From NCBI RefSeq assembly GCF_947648125.1, contig NZ_CANSMR010000031.1, positions 20,390 through 84,389 of the forward strand: a stretch of 64,000 bases of DNA, read 5' to 3'. The stretch's first letter is position 1, and each line of letters begins with the position of its first letter. Both the position numbers and the translations under genes were made by a program. Below are positions 63,951 through 64,000 of this stretch, piece by piece. Below the pieces are notes generated by a model, which was given only the letters and a program-made list of their open reading frames with translations, was not told the DNA's origin and ran no database searches. The DNA is from an uncultured Bradyrhizobium sp. (GTDB lineage Bacteria; Pseudomonadota; Alphaproteobacteria; Rhizobiales; Xanthobacteraceae).

Positions 63951-63999
63951 CCTAGAGCCTATCCCGTTCCGATTGAATCGGAACGGGATAGGCTCTAGG
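63951..63999. repeat. Perfect 24-bp palindrome at window end
   Basis: CCTAGAGCCTATCCCGTTCC plus GATT, then one G, then the exact complement. It shares the CTAGAGC ends and the GATT-centre with the palindrome at 44738-44781, suggesting a family of dispersed elements. Confidence 0.9.
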
Positions 64000-64000
64000 T

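Overview
The window reads as chromosomal DNA of a slow-growing rhizobial alphaproteobacterium, most likely Bradyrhizobium or a close relative. This is inferred from the high GC content with strong GC3 bias (long antisense open frames mirror nearly every gene), from the protein families, from several very small proteins typical of that genus, and from families of short palindromic intergenic repeats. No sequence search could be run, so the genus is an inference.

Layout. 1-9.6 kb: 3'-truncated pccA, two small genes, a secreted thermonuclease-like protein, a PAS-rich hybrid histidine kinase, an RlpA-like protein, a Cache-PAS-GGDEF-EAL c-di-GMP protein and an unknown protein. 9.7-15.6 kb: metal resistance, with an ArsI-type C-As lyase, two small genes and a CzcB/CzcA RND pump that has no outer-membrane partner here. 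15.6-21.6 kb: a secreted phosphodiesterase/phosphatase behind a near-consensus Pho box, an unknown protein, 1-Cys peroxiredoxin, photolyase and an EamA exporter. 22-29.5 kb: an HTH-YkgJ fusion, a winged-helix/TPR regulator divergent from an acyl-CoA-dehydrogenase-like plus GNAT pair, and a divergent NimR/NimT-like regulator-exporter pair. 29.6-31.2 kb: small membrane or secreted proteins.

31.2-34.75 kb: a tRNA-Arg(TCG) followed by about 3.4 kb of lower-GC, gene-poor DNA holding small orphan genes, two terminators without an upstream gene and, at the far end, a frameshifted N-terminal relic of a tyrosine integrase. This looks like a decayed island. 34.8-38 kb: sterol-desaturase-like membrane oxygenase, an AraC regulator and alkB. 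38-47.1 kb: mixed metabolism and unknown genes (MRJP-like protein, HxlR regulator, methyltransferase, MaoC hydratase, FolD, glyoxalase-fold protein, GrlR-like protein).

47.3-61.8 kb is almost entirely leftward: a PAS sensor kinase, an EamA exporter with an alpha/beta hydrolase, then Nudix, DapA-like aldolase, SDR, MaoC hydratase, DUF35 OB-fold and thiolase genes, a repeat-bounded cassette gene, and a fused indolepyruvate:ferredoxin oxidoreductase. The thiolase/DUF35/MaoC/SDR block has the composition of a CoA-thioester beta-oxidation module, and three different palindromic repeats sit in its intergenic gaps. 62-64 kb: a triheme cytochrome c and a TRIC/YicG-like membrane protein, ending in a perfect 24-bp palindrome.

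No wholly new defence or biosynthetic system is obvious. The best leads are the Pho-box phosphodiesterase, the tRNA-Arg island with the integrase fossil, the inverted-repeat-bounded gene cassette, the regulator/oxidase/acetyltransferase locus at 23-27 kb, and a recurring pattern of short duplications over stop codons at 3' gene ends.
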